A stretch of 41,745 nucleotides of DNA from Nitrosomonas sp. Nm33. GTDB taxonomy: Bacteria > Pseudomonadota > Gammaproteobacteria > Burkholderiales > Nitrosomonadaceae. A program made the translations under genes and the position numbers. This document shows, in pieces, positions 30,302 through 37,339 of the stretch. Position 1 is the first letter of the stretch; each line of letters starts with the position of its first letter. The DNA lies in assembly GCF_900107265.1 (NCBI RefSeq), contig NZ_FNPJ01000020.1, forward strand, positions 1 to 41,745, in the 5' to 3' direction. The notes below the pieces were generated by a model that saw nothing but the letters and a program-made list of their open reading frames with translations, was not told the DNA's origin and made no database searches.

Positions 30302-30519
30302 CTTTCTTTATCAGCAAGAGCGTTCTACACATTCTTCCAAATGAATGGACTAGACAAAGTGGAAAATGAACGAAAAGTGAGCTCACAAAATATTTCTTGC
30401 GAGTAAGGAAATGCTGTAATGAGACTTGGATTGTTCGAGGTACCCTTAAGTTAGGGTGGAGTGTATTGCTATATTAAGTACTTATATTGCTTCTTATATT
30501 ACCTCTTTCTAATTAACAA
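30302..30519. other. Gap after the TPR gene, no feature seen
   Basis: This stretch runs to MITE copy 5. I find no gene, no RNA and no clear terminator. Confidence 0.4.
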
Positions 30520-30619
30520 TTCCATTTCCAGATCAAATCTGACGCGAAGGCAAGCCGCAGACAGTATAAATAATACGGCAAGGAGAAGCCGACAAAGTCA
30601 GGCTTGATTTAGAAATGGA
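30520..30619. repeat. MITE-like palindromic repeat, copy 5
   Basis: The ends TTCCATTTCCAGATCAAATC and GGCTTGATTTAGAAATGGA mark this copy. The flanks CAA and ATA are not a matching duplication. The interior has the same orientation as copies 1, 3 and 7. It separates the glycosyltransferase operon from a broken reading frame next to an IS630 element. Confidence 0.85.
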
Positions 30620-30643
30620 TACTGCCTTGGGCAGGCCATTTAA

Positions 30644-30830
30644 TCCGTAGCACTGGATGCGCAAGCCATCCTGCTGTCCGGATCATGGTTAACTGGGGAT
30701 GTACGCGGTGGAGATGCTGATCTCATGCTCAACTTTGACTATTCCGTTGAGCATCCAGCGATGTTCTCTGCTCAGCTAGCCATCCGTGTATTGCGTGCTT
30801 ACTATTGGCGACAGAAAGGTCGATATCGTG
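30644..30830 (+). pseudogene. Unidentified coding remnant cut by IS630
   Basis: After an in-frame TAA at 30641, the frame runs open for 62 codons with protein-like composition. It reads from SVALDAQAILLSGSW through RGGDADLMLNFDYSVEH to LAIRVLRAYYWRQKGRYRV. At 30831 it enters the IS630 end, where it stops. If the IS is removed, the flanks join as RYRVKRRLKE-stop, a plausible natural C-terminus. The 5' part is missing, with MITE copy 5 about 24 bp upstream. I do not recognise the family. Confidence 0.4.
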
Positions 30831-31621
30831 TTATTCCAATTTGCATTGAAAAATGAAGAAATGAAACAATATAGCCATGAATTACGAGGAAAAAATCATG
30901 GCAAGAAAAGCAAGTGGAATAGATCAATTAGTAACGGCCCGGGAATTATTGAGAACAGCAAAAACAGCAGAGGAGTTGAGGGCGGCACAAGCGGTATTGC
31001 TGCCCTTGGAACTGGGAATGTCGTTAGAGGAAACGGCGAAGGCTATTGGACGTTCCATTAGATGGACGTGTAGCATGCGCACGCGCTACTGTAGAGTTGC
31101 TCGCTGCGAGGAGGAAGCACCTCGAACGAAACGGGCGCTCCGTAACCGTGCGATTGCCACGCTTGAGCAGGAAGCCCAAATTCTTGATGAAGTTTTGGCA
31201 GGAGCGGGTAGAGGAAATGGTCGCTGCGTGGGGTAATCATCGACCGCTACGCTTGATGTTCCAGGATGAAGCCCGCTTCGGACGCATTGCGGACAGGCGT
31301 TATTGTTGGTCGTTACCCTGGCGATCATGTCATCATGATCCTTGATGGTGCCGGCTGGCATAAAAGCAAGGATTTCGATTTGCCTGAGAACATCCGTTTG
31401 TTATTCCTGCCACCGTATTCCCCTGAATTGAATCCGCAGGAACACCTTTGGGACGAACTGCGAGAAAAATACTTTCATAACCGCGTATTTGACAGCATCG
31501 ATACGCTCGAGAATCATTTGGTTAGTGCATTATGTAATCTCGAAAATGCTCCGGCTTTAATCAAAAGTATAACCGGCTGGGATTGGATTATTAATGCAGT
31601 TTCTAGTGCAAATTAGAATAA
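30831..31621 (+). mobile_element. IS630-family insertion sequence, decayed copy
   Basis: The terminal inverted repeats are TTATTCCAATTTGCATTG (left) and TTATTCTAATTTGCACTA (reverse complement of the right end), with 15 of 18 positions matching. The length is 791 bp, shorter than a full IS630 element, because two internal segments are missing. A clean TA duplication is not visible. The first 370 bp match the copy at the left edge of the window. Confidence 0.85.
30898..31616 (+). pseudogene. IS630-family transposase with two internal deletions
   Basis: The N-terminal part (MARKASGIDQLVTARELL to LDEVLAG) is in frame 1. After a deletion near 31205 the sequence resumes in frame 2 with ERVEEMVAAWGNHRPLRLMF and QDEARFGRI, the first catalytic Asp region. 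After a second deletion near 31297 it resumes in frame 3 with HVIMILDGAGWHKSKDF (second catalytic Asp) and LPPYSPELNPQEHLWDELR (Glu region). All three blocks belong to one transposase. The protein cannot be made as one chain, so this copy needs a helper to move. Confidence 0.88.
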
Positions 31622-31804
31622 TAAAGCGCCGGCTAAAAGAATAGAAGCGTTCATCAGCAGGTTTGGCCGATTCCAAGATACTTACTTGATTGATTCACTT
31701 CAAAGAGAATTGATATTTCACCGAACTGGAGCAATGGAAATCGCAGCCAGCTTTATATGCCATCCAATCAATTAATATGCATTTTTTGGAGCATTGAGTA
31801 GGAA
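31622..31804. other. Gap between IS630 and MITE copy 6 with a possible coding remnant
   Basis: In plus frame 2 the sequence from 31625 reads APAKRIEAFISRFGRFQDT and continues for about 50 codons to a stop. SRFGRFQDT recalls the start of HepT-like antitoxins, but the match is short and the rest does not follow the family. I see no start codon or ribosome-binding site. Confidence 0.25.
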
Positions 31805-31904
31805 TTCTATTTCTAAATCAAACCCGACTTTATCGGCTTCGCCTTGCCGTATTATTTATACTACTGCGGCTCGCCTTCGTGTCAGGTTTAACTTGGAAAC
31901 GGAA
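31805..31904. repeat. MITE-like palindromic repeat, copy 6
   Basis: The ends are TTCTATTTCTAAATCAAACC and AGGTTTAACTTGGAAACGGAA. The flanks are GAA and TAA, not a perfect duplication. It lies 25 bp after the stop of the leftward gene at 31930-32616. The interior is in the same orientation as copies 2 and 4. Confidence 0.85.
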
Positions 31905-31929
31905 TAAGCAAGCGCAGACTTCTCAGTAC

Positions 31930-32616
31930 TCAGGATATGGTAATAGCAAAATAGCAAAAATCAGTAGCCGGACTACCTTCACTGTCGGGTAGAATACCTA
32001 CAAAATCTCCACGTCCTTCCTTCATGACGTTCACATCAAACTCCATGGTGTAAACTGCCCATTCGGCACCCGCAGTAAACTTGCGCCAGCCGGAATTACC
32101 AACCTCATTGGTTGAGTAAGCCACGGCAAAGCGTGATTGATCGCCGCCAGAAGCGCGAGCAATAACACTCACGGCGATATGATGACCGCTGGCAGCAGCT
32201 TCGATTTGATCAGGAAGACGAATACTGTAACCACCTGTAACACCACCAGAACCAGCTTTAGGATTACCCTTGGCAAGAGTAATATAACCAGCTTCGCCAT
32301 TTGTACCGACATGACTTGAACAGATCATCCCATCCGGGGTAGTTGATGCTTCACCTGTTTCAAAAACATAAAGAAAAGCGGCGTTCTGCGCAATTTTGGC
32401 ACGAAGTTGTTCTGCCAGATTGACTGGTATTGCAGATACTTTGGGTACTTTGGATACTTCTTCTACCTCAGGAGAAGTAGCTTGAGGGAGAGTAGTTTTA
32501 GGAGGAGTAGTTTGAGGAGAAATAGCTTGTGGAGGAGTAGCTTCTGAAGAAGCTTTCTGCCCACCAAGAGCCTCCTGCATTTTCTCCCAAAAAATTTGTA
32601 GAATGCCTTTTCCCAT
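31930..32616 (-). CDS. Protein of unknown function with Pro/Thr pentapeptide repeats
   Basis: The 228-residue protein has three visible parts. Residues 1-25 form a short amphipathic start (MGKGILQIFWEKMQEALGG). Residues 26-50 are five pentapeptides ATPPQ, AISPQ, TTPPK, TTLPQ and ATSPE, then a Val/Lys/Pro linker. Residues 75-228 form a Gly-rich beta-type domain (GYITLAKGNPKAGSGG, GYSIRLPDQIEAAASGHHIA, FVGILPDSEGSPATDFCYFA) that looks like a lectin or carbohydrate-binding sandwich. There is no signal peptide. A strong ribosome-binding site AAAGGAGG lies 8 bp before the ATG. It stands alone, next to glycosyl- and sulfotransferase genes. I do not recognise the family. Confidence 0.7.
   Translation of the reverse strand: MGKGILQIFWEKMQEALGGQKASSEATPPQAISPQTTPPKTTLPQATSPEVEEVSKVPKVSAIPVNLAEQLRAKIAQNAAFLYVFETGEASTTPDGMICSSHVGTNGEAGYITLAKGNPKAGSGGVTGGYSIRLPDQIEAAASGHHIAVSVIARASGGDQSRFAVAYSTNEVGNSGWRKFTAGAEWAVYTMEFDVNVMKEGRGDFVGILPDSEGSPATDFCYFAITIS
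32467..32541 (-). repeat. Five tandem 15-bp repeats encoding a Pro/Thr linker
   Basis: Five consecutive 15-bp units each encode [A/T]-[T/I]-x-P-[Q/K/E], for example GCTACTCCTCCACAA. The units differ from each other at several positions but stay in frame without gaps. Confidence 0.9.
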
Positions 32617-32766
32617 CTTATGAACCTCCTTTAGCAGAAATCAATATAAAATTTTATTAGAATTTCAATTTCATGATACTACCCTAATTCCATTAAGATA
32701 GTACATTTGAATTTTACTTCCAGAACACACAATCTAATTTGGATGTTTCATAATTTATGAATAATT

Positions 32767-32800
32767 AAGGTAATTCCTAGAAAAATCCAGGAATTACCTT
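32767..32800. promoter_or_regulatory. Perfect 12-bp inverted repeat
   Basis: AAGGTAATTCCT (32767-32778) pairs exactly with AGGAATTACCTT (32789-32800) around a 10-nt spacer, followed by ATTTAAAAAA. It lies 150 bp upstream of the pentapeptide-repeat gene. It could be a terminator remnant or a regulator-binding site. The lack of a T-run on either strand argues against a terminator. Confidence 0.45.
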
Positions 32801-33013
32801 ATTTAAAAAAGAACTTAATAAAGTGCCTGAGCTTATTTGGTCACCATATTCAGTGCGTGTTTGACTAAATATACGGCTTTACGTATATTTCACTTTAGCA
32901 AAAAGGTCATTTATTTTTTGTACACTATATAGTGTTCATTTTGCCTGTTATTAATGTCAATAATGAAGCATTTATTGTGATCATATTGGAGACAGCTCAT
33001 CATATGCCGCATT

Positions 33014-33097
33014 ATGCCTCTTATTGGAAAATTATTAGCCAGAATCAAGAAGTATAAAATACTAAAAAATAGAATCAAGCGTTGGTTGCAATCATGA
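33014..33097 (+). CDS. Possible 27-residue cationic peptide
   Basis: The frame reads MPLIGKLLARIKKYKILKNR followed by IKRWLQS and a stop. It has nine Lys/Arg and no acidic residue, and is amphipathic if helical. A GGAG lies about 26 bp upstream of its ATG, too far to serve it. An overlapping 17-codon frame starts closer to that site. The composition may be chance in AT-rich DNA. Confidence 0.2.
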   Translation: MPLIGKLLARIKKYKILKNRIKRWLQS

Positions 33098-33312
33098 TAG
33101 ATTTTATGTCATGGCGCACTAAAGTGCGCACGGAAAGACGATATTTTAGCGTTTCTGGATTTAGTTGATCAAATAAGAAGTACGGCTATGCAATATCATA
33201 ACGCCTGAAATAATTCTTTCTTATCAACTCCAAAGTAATAAGTTAATAGCATATAGACATTGATCAATACACATTTGAAAAAACTACTTGCAAAATTGAT
33301 TAAGGAATGAGC

Positions 33313-34110
33313 GTGAAGAAAAATATTGCGGAACTATTTCTTAAAGAAACTAAGGACCAAATATTGGCTGATAAATTTAATCAAATAACAGATCCAAAGT
33401 TGAAATACATTATCGCTATGACACCCCGCTCAGGAAGTAGTTATTTGTGCGATCTAATAAAGCAGAGCCATTTATTGGGAACCCCTGATGAGTACCTGAA
33501 TCATCAATTTATACCAGAAATATTAAAGAATGTACCAGCAAATAATGCTGATGATTATTTGAAAAATATGCTTAAAAAATCTCAATCTAAAAATGGAGTT
33601 TCAGGCTTGAAGGTAAGCTGGTTTCAATTCATAAATTTTTGTAATGCGATGAAAAAACCTGCAATATTTAGGCAGTTCAAATATATCTATCTCATACGCC
33701 GTGATTTATACCTTCAATCAGTTTCTCTCTACAAAGCAACTGAGTCTGGCGTTTTCCATACAAATGTGAAACATAAAAATGAGGAAAAGTTGAAGCTTAA
33801 TGAGCTTGATTATAACTATAAAAAACTGGAAAAGTGGTATAAGCATATTGCCGTGCAGGAGTCCCGCTGGCGACGTTTCTTTTTACTGACAAATATTTTT
33901 CCTCTTTACATTACTTATGAGGAAATCGATGAAAACATCAATGAGGTCATCGATCGAATATTTAATTACCTTAATATTAAGAATGAAGCTCGTTCAACAA
34001 ATTCGGTTGAGTCGATTTTCAAGAAAATTGGAGACCGTCAGAGCATAGAATGGGCCTCTAAATTTGCTCTTGAGCGAGACGAAATGATGAGAAGTACGAA
34101 GACATTGTAA
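33313..34110 (+). CDS. Stf0-type sulfotransferase
   Basis: The 265-residue protein resembles Stf0 (trehalose 2-sulfotransferase) family members. It has the PAPS-binding 5' loop MTPRSGSSYLCDLIK followed by GTPDEYLN, then GLKVSWFQF, the 3'-phosphate region YIYLIRRDLYLQSVSLYKA, and YEEIDENINEVIDRIFNYLNI near the end. These enzymes transfer sulfate from PAPS to a carbohydrate hydroxyl. The acceptor here is unknown. GTG 33313 is preferred because AAGGA (33302-33306) is 6 bp upstream, whereas the ATG at 33307 touches it. Confidence 0.82.
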   Translation: MKKNIAELFLKETKDQILADKFNQITDPKLKYIIAMTPRSGSSYLCDLIKQSHLLGTPDEYLNHQFIPEILKNVPANNADDYLKNMLKKSQSKNGVSGLKVSWFQFINFCNAMKKPAIFRQFKYIYLIRRDLYLQSVSLYKATESGVFHTNVKHKNEEKLKLNELDYNYKKLEKWYKHIAVQESRWRRFFLLTNIFPLYITYEEIDENINEVIDRIFNYLNIKNEARSTNSVESIFKKIGDRQSIEWASKFALERDEMMRSTKTL

Positions 34111-34490
34111 GTACAATCGGTGTGGGTCTTTATATTAGACAACAAAAGTTGGGCTCTAAAGGGAGCAAAAGTTTTCGCTCCATATGTGGTTTATTTACTG
34201 AGGAGCGGTTTGACCTGGTCAAGTATTTTGTGACAACTCAGTTAAGCGACCTTTCTAAATTCTGCCAACTCAGATTCAAATTAATCTGGGCTCTTGGAAT
34301 TTAGATATGAATTGCACTAGTTCAGGTAATCCTTCATGACCCACTCTGCTCCGATATACATTCTTTCTGGATTGCATTGGGTTAATGGTTACAACACAGT
34401 CCTCGTGCGTAACCTGTCGTAGCTATACTGCCAGATATTGGTGAAAGTACGGTGGCTACCTCGCCACTTCAGGCCGCAACAACGTAGTTA
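34111..34490. other. Gap after the Stf0 gene, no gene supported
   Basis: No frame here has a start, ribosome-binding site and recognisable product together. The last 60 bp in one plus frame read VRWLPRHFRPQQRS, which may be the remnant of a mobile gene, but this is too short to place. Confidence 0.35.
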
Positions 34491-34590
34491 TTCCATTTCT
34501 AAATCAAACATGACACGAAGGCGAGCCGTTGACAGTATAAATAATACGGCAAGGAGAGCCGACAAAATCGGGTTTGATTAAGAAGTGGAA
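34491..34590. repeat. MITE-like palindromic repeat, copy 7
   Basis: The ends TTCCATTTCTAAATCAAACA and GGTTTGATTAAGAAGTGGAA are flanked by perfect TTA duplications (34488-34490 and 34591-34593). The right duplication is, on the minus strand, the TAA stop codon of the next gene. The interior orientation matches copies 1, 3 and 5. Confidence 0.9.
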
Positions 34591-35904
34591 TTAGCGCGCC
34601 TCCAACCGGATCTCGGTTACACTTCCCCCAATATAGGCCACCCGCCCAGGGACCGGGTTATGTACCTCTTGCCCTAACGCAGCCCCGGATAAACGCCAAG
34701 ATTGTGGATCATTCCAGTGTGGGCCAAACAACTCTTCAACCTCTACTGGTGTTGTGTCATTAAATGCTTTTCGCTTCCTGGAGGCGGCGACATAACGCAG
34801 CGCATCCTTGAATTGAGCGTGGGAGATAGACACAGAAAATACTTTGTTGGAAAAAGATTCAAATTGTGTTGGCTCTCCATTGGAGACCCACAATGGTACC
34901 TGCTCACGACCAGCGGCAGTGGTTGTATTTCCCGACGCTCCCAGCGGACCAGATATCACCGGCAATCCCCCTTGCCCACGGTCAAACATCACTTTCGCGC
35001 GAAAAAAGTGGCGCTTTTCCTGTTCTCGCCAGCCGCCCGCCCGCTGAATTGCAATATTGAACAGGAATTTGATCTGGCAGCCACGTTTCTGTTTGCCCCT
35101 CACTGAACACGCGGAATTGGCAAAGCCTAACGTAAGCTGCTGCTTGGCCTGTACTACAGAGGCATCATCGCTCCGTGGTTCGACATAAAGCTGAGGTACG
35201 GATTGTCTGGTGGTAATCTCCAGAGTTCCATTCCCACCCCCCCATGGCACCATGGCGTCTTTATCCTTCCTGTTGAGGCGGAAAACCGCAAAGGTCCCCT
35301 CATTGAATTGGTTGGCTCCCGATCCCCGCTGACCCAATGCACCTCTAGGCTGCCAGAAAGGCATTCCCTTCTGACTCGGTCCAGTATAGGTGTACAGTCC
35401 GATGCCACCGGCTCCCGGACCTTGCTGATTCACGTGAACAAATGTGTCACCCGTTGCCGAGTGCGCAGTTCCGGCGCAACCAGGGGACTTTCCAGCAGGT
35501 GTCCAGCGGGCAGAGGGATGCTTGGTATCCAGAGCAACGCCGGTCAAGGCTTTAGCTTTCTCAAACAAATCAAATGGCCCATTGCTCACCGGTCCGTTTT
35601 CAACCAACGGTTCACACCCGATACCCTGCCCCCAGAAGTTCACAAGAAAAGACGAATTTCTCCCTCGATTTACCTCTGACGGAGCTGGATTCCAGCTAGC
35701 TAAATAGAAGAGTCCATCACCATCCTTGTCATCCGCCATTTCGTCCTGTAAGTGAGAGATCTTTCCTCCATCATAAAGAAACAGCCTAGGCGTGACAGTT
35801 TCCGCTACCACTGGTGCACTGGATAATGTGACCGCTATTAGCAGCGAAAGACCACCTGATAGCAATGAACGCTGCAATTTCTTTAGAGACAATGAGAAAT
35901 CCAT
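34591..35904 (-). CDS. Exported protein of unknown function
   Basis: The 437-residue protein begins MDFSLSLKKLQRSLLSGG with a hydrophobic core and VVAET, a Sec signal peptide with probable cleavage at AxA-like VVA. A calcium-loop-like DDKDGDGLFYL lies at about residues 52-62. The rest is rich in Gly, Pro and aromatic residues with several Cys pairs, as in folded periplasmic or secreted proteins. I do not recognise a family. ATG 35904 is chosen because AGGAGG lies 6 bp upstream. A longer frame to 35991 overlaps the upstream gene. The stop codon coincides with a MITE target duplication. It follows the sulfotransferase gene by 16 bp, so they form an operon. Confidence 0.75.
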   Translation of the reverse strand: MDFSLSLKKLQRSLLSGGLSLLIAVTLSSAPVVAETVTPRLFLYDGGKISHLQDEMADDKDGDGLFYLASWNPAPSEVNRGRNSSFLVNFWGQGIGCEPLVENGPVSNGPFDLFEKAKALTGVALDTKHPSARWTPAGKSPGCAGTAHSATGDTFVHVNQQGPGAGGIGLYTYTGPSQKGMPFWQPRGALGQRGSGANQFNEGTFAVFRLNRKDKDAMVPWGGGNGTLEITTRQSVPQLYVEPRSDDASVVQAKQQLTLGFANSACSVRGKQKRGCQIKFLFNIAIQRAGGWREQEKRHFFRAKVMFDRGQGGLPVISGPLGASGNTTTAAGREQVPLWVSNGEPTQFESFSNKVFSVSISHAQFKDALRYVAASRKRKAFNDTTPVEVEELFGPHWNDPQSWRLSGAALGQEVHNPVPGRVAYIGGSVTEIRLEAR

Positions 35905-35920
35905 AGTATCCTCCTCAGTG

Positions 35921-36871
35921 TCAGATAACTTTCCCCTTAGCCAGACGCAAAAGTAGATTTTTAAAGAGTAAAAGAGGAACATTATTTTCACCGACCTTTA
36001 TCTCCTCCGCATTCTCGACACCAGGATCCGCAAACTCTTCTCCACCAGCGAAATGCTTGGAGAACTCTGCATTTGACGCTTGGAAGCGCTGAAAAAACTG
36101 GCGGCGATCGGTAATATTCATCAGGGAAAACTTGTGCTGCTGGTCTAAAGATTTGCCAAATTCCCGCACATACTTCAGTATTTCTTTGGAAAATGCTTCA
36201 TTTACGCCCTCTTCTCTCAATTGCCCAATAATACGCAATACCCCGATAAGCCTAGCATCCACCGATAGATTGGAATGGATACGGGGTGGATCAATGCATG
36301 CGTCGCATTTGAGCCCCAGCAAGCGAAAAAAGTGTGAGATCACCGATTCCTTCGGCCGATAGATATTAGCAAGAACACGCTCATGGCCGAAAACTCCGGC
36401 CCATCTTGAACATATAGCGAAATAATCAAGACGACCCTGCCCCTCAAGCTTGTTAGCGAAAAGAGTCAATGACTTAGTGTACGAACCCATCTTGACGTTC
36501 TGATTGAACTCAGACAGTACGAAGTCATCCTGTCTGCGGAAGTAGACAATCACCCACACATCCAGATCATTGAACGCCTGGGCGATTGGTTTAGGGTCGC
36601 GACAAAATTCAAATTCCTCGCTGCTCAATATAATTCTGCTGCATTTAGACCTGTCGATCTCCTCGCGTAATACATCGATGTCGAATTCGCCGTGCCCCAG
36701 AAACGACGATGCAACATCGTGATGCCCGTAGTTAGCCCCCCCCGGACAGCCGCTCCGGGGGTACAGCCAACCAGTTGTCTCCAACACATCCCGGTTGTGG
36801 CTAAGGTAATGCTGGAGGGCTGTGGTACCAGTCTTATGTGTTCCGATGTGTAAATATAGTTGCTTGTTCAT
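35921..36871 (-). CDS. Sulfotransferase-like P-loop protein
   Basis: The 316-residue protein starts with LHIGTHKTGTTALQHYLSHN, the PAPS-binding loop of sulfotransferases (HKTGTT). RIILSSEEFEF follows, then a 3'-phosphate region VIVYFRRQDDFVLSEFNQ. The remainder is helical and acidic near the C-terminus, with no membrane helix. The acceptor is unknown, and it is not close to the Stf0 protein at 33313. It leads a two-gene operon with the exported protein gene. No good ribosome-binding site precedes ATG 36869-36871. Confidence 0.8.
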   Translation of the reverse strand: MNKQLYLHIGTHKTGTTALQHYLSHNRDVLETTGWLYPRSGCPGGANYGHHDVASSFLGHGEFDIDVLREEIDRSKCSRIILSSEEFEFCRDPKPIAQAFNDLDVWVIVYFRRQDDFVLSEFNQNVKMGSYTKSLTLFANKLEGQGRLDYFAICSRWAGVFGHERVLANIYRPKESVISHFFRLLGLKCDACIDPPRIHSNLSVDARLIGVLRIIGQLREEGVNEAFSKEILKYVREFGKSLDQQHKFSLMNITDRRQFFQRFQASNAEFSKHFAGGEEFADPGVENAEEIKVGENNVPLLLFKNLLLRLAKGKVI

Positions 36872-36967
36872 GAATTAAGTATGCAAATCTTTGGTGCATA
36901 AGAATAATAAACTACCTTTTTATGAAAATTGAATGTACTGAAAGTTCATTTGACTGTCAAACATAAG

Positions 36968-36975
36968 GATAATCT
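36968..36975. repeat. 8-bp target duplication, left copy (GATAATCT)
   Basis: GATAATCT here is repeated exactly at 40859-40866, directly outside the two inverted ends of the 3883-bp element. Confidence 0.93.
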
Positions 36976-37005
36976 GGTAGTGTCTCAGTTTGAATTTTGA
37001 CTGAA

Positions 37006-37047
37006 TTGAACTTGCTCATATCAATGCTATCATACCGATATGAGCAA
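37006..37047 (+). promoter_or_regulatory. Promoter with overlapping 11-bp inverted repeat (likely operator)
   Basis: A candidate -35 TTGAAC (37006-37011) and -10 TATCAT (37028-37033) have a 16-bp spacer, which puts transcription start about at the ATG (37040). TTGCTCATATC (37012-37022) and GATATGAGCAA (37037-37047) are exact inverted copies that bracket the -10 box and cover the start codon. A bound dimer would block initiation. Confidence 0.6.
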
Positions 37048-37339
37048 ACGACCTAAAAATTTAGACTTAAATCAACTGGCAAAGCGTATTGTAGATGAGG
37101 CTATTGGAGAAGAGCCAGTTACACCAGTTCCGAAAGAAAAAAATAAAGCCGCTGTAGAACTTGGGCGGCTTGGCGGTAGAAAAGGCGGGAAAGCAAGAGC
37201 AGAAAATCTTACTTCAGAGCAAAGATCAGAAATTGCTAAAAAAGCGATTAATAAAAGATGGGAATCTAAACAAGACGCAGATGAGCAAATGACTCCCGTT
37301 TTGCCTCCTCATGCAAAGAAGAAGCGTATAAAAATTTAA
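37040..37339 (+). CDS. Small basic protein with KGG-type motif
   Basis: The 99-residue protein is rich in Lys, Arg and Ala. Its core GRLGGRKGGKARAENLTSEQ continues RSEIAKKAINKRW. This kind of protein is widespread on mobile DNA and is often called histone-like or hypothetical. No function is established. The N-terminal half (NLDLNQLAKRIVDEAIGEEP) is helical and acidic/neutral. No Shine-Dalgarno site precedes it, and the likely promoter would give a nearly leaderless mRNA. Its 3' end overlaps the oppositely read XRE-ImmA gene by 74 bp. The operator over its own start suggests autoregulation, an inference. Confidence 0.7.
   Translation: MSKRPKNLDLNQLAKRIVDEAIGEEPVTPVPKEKNKAAVELGRLGGRKGGKARAENLTSEQRSEIAKKAINKRWESKQDADEQMTPVLPPHAKKKRIKI

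Larger units (their letters stand above)
32617..33306. other. 690-bp AT-rich intergenic region between divergent genes
   Basis: No supported gene of normal size is present. Three structures stand out: a 12-bp perfect inverted repeat (32767-32800), a 16-bp palindrome GCGCACTAAAGTGCGC (33114-33129), and a 27-codon frame rich in Lys and Arg (33014-33097). Promoters for both flanking genes should lie here. Confidence 0.5.

Noticed and set aside
31046..31345. Separate 99-codon gene in the IS630 copy
   Set aside because: Its middle part is the central segment of the transposase shifted in frame by a deletion, so it is part of the pseudogene.
34122..34304. 60-codon plus-strand frame after the Stf0 gene
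   Set aside because: No start context or similarity to any family; it may be a remnant but cannot be supported.
35203..35679. 158-codon plus-strand frame opposite the exported protein gene
   Set aside because: It is a shadow of the real gene, which has a signal peptide and a strong ribosome-binding site.
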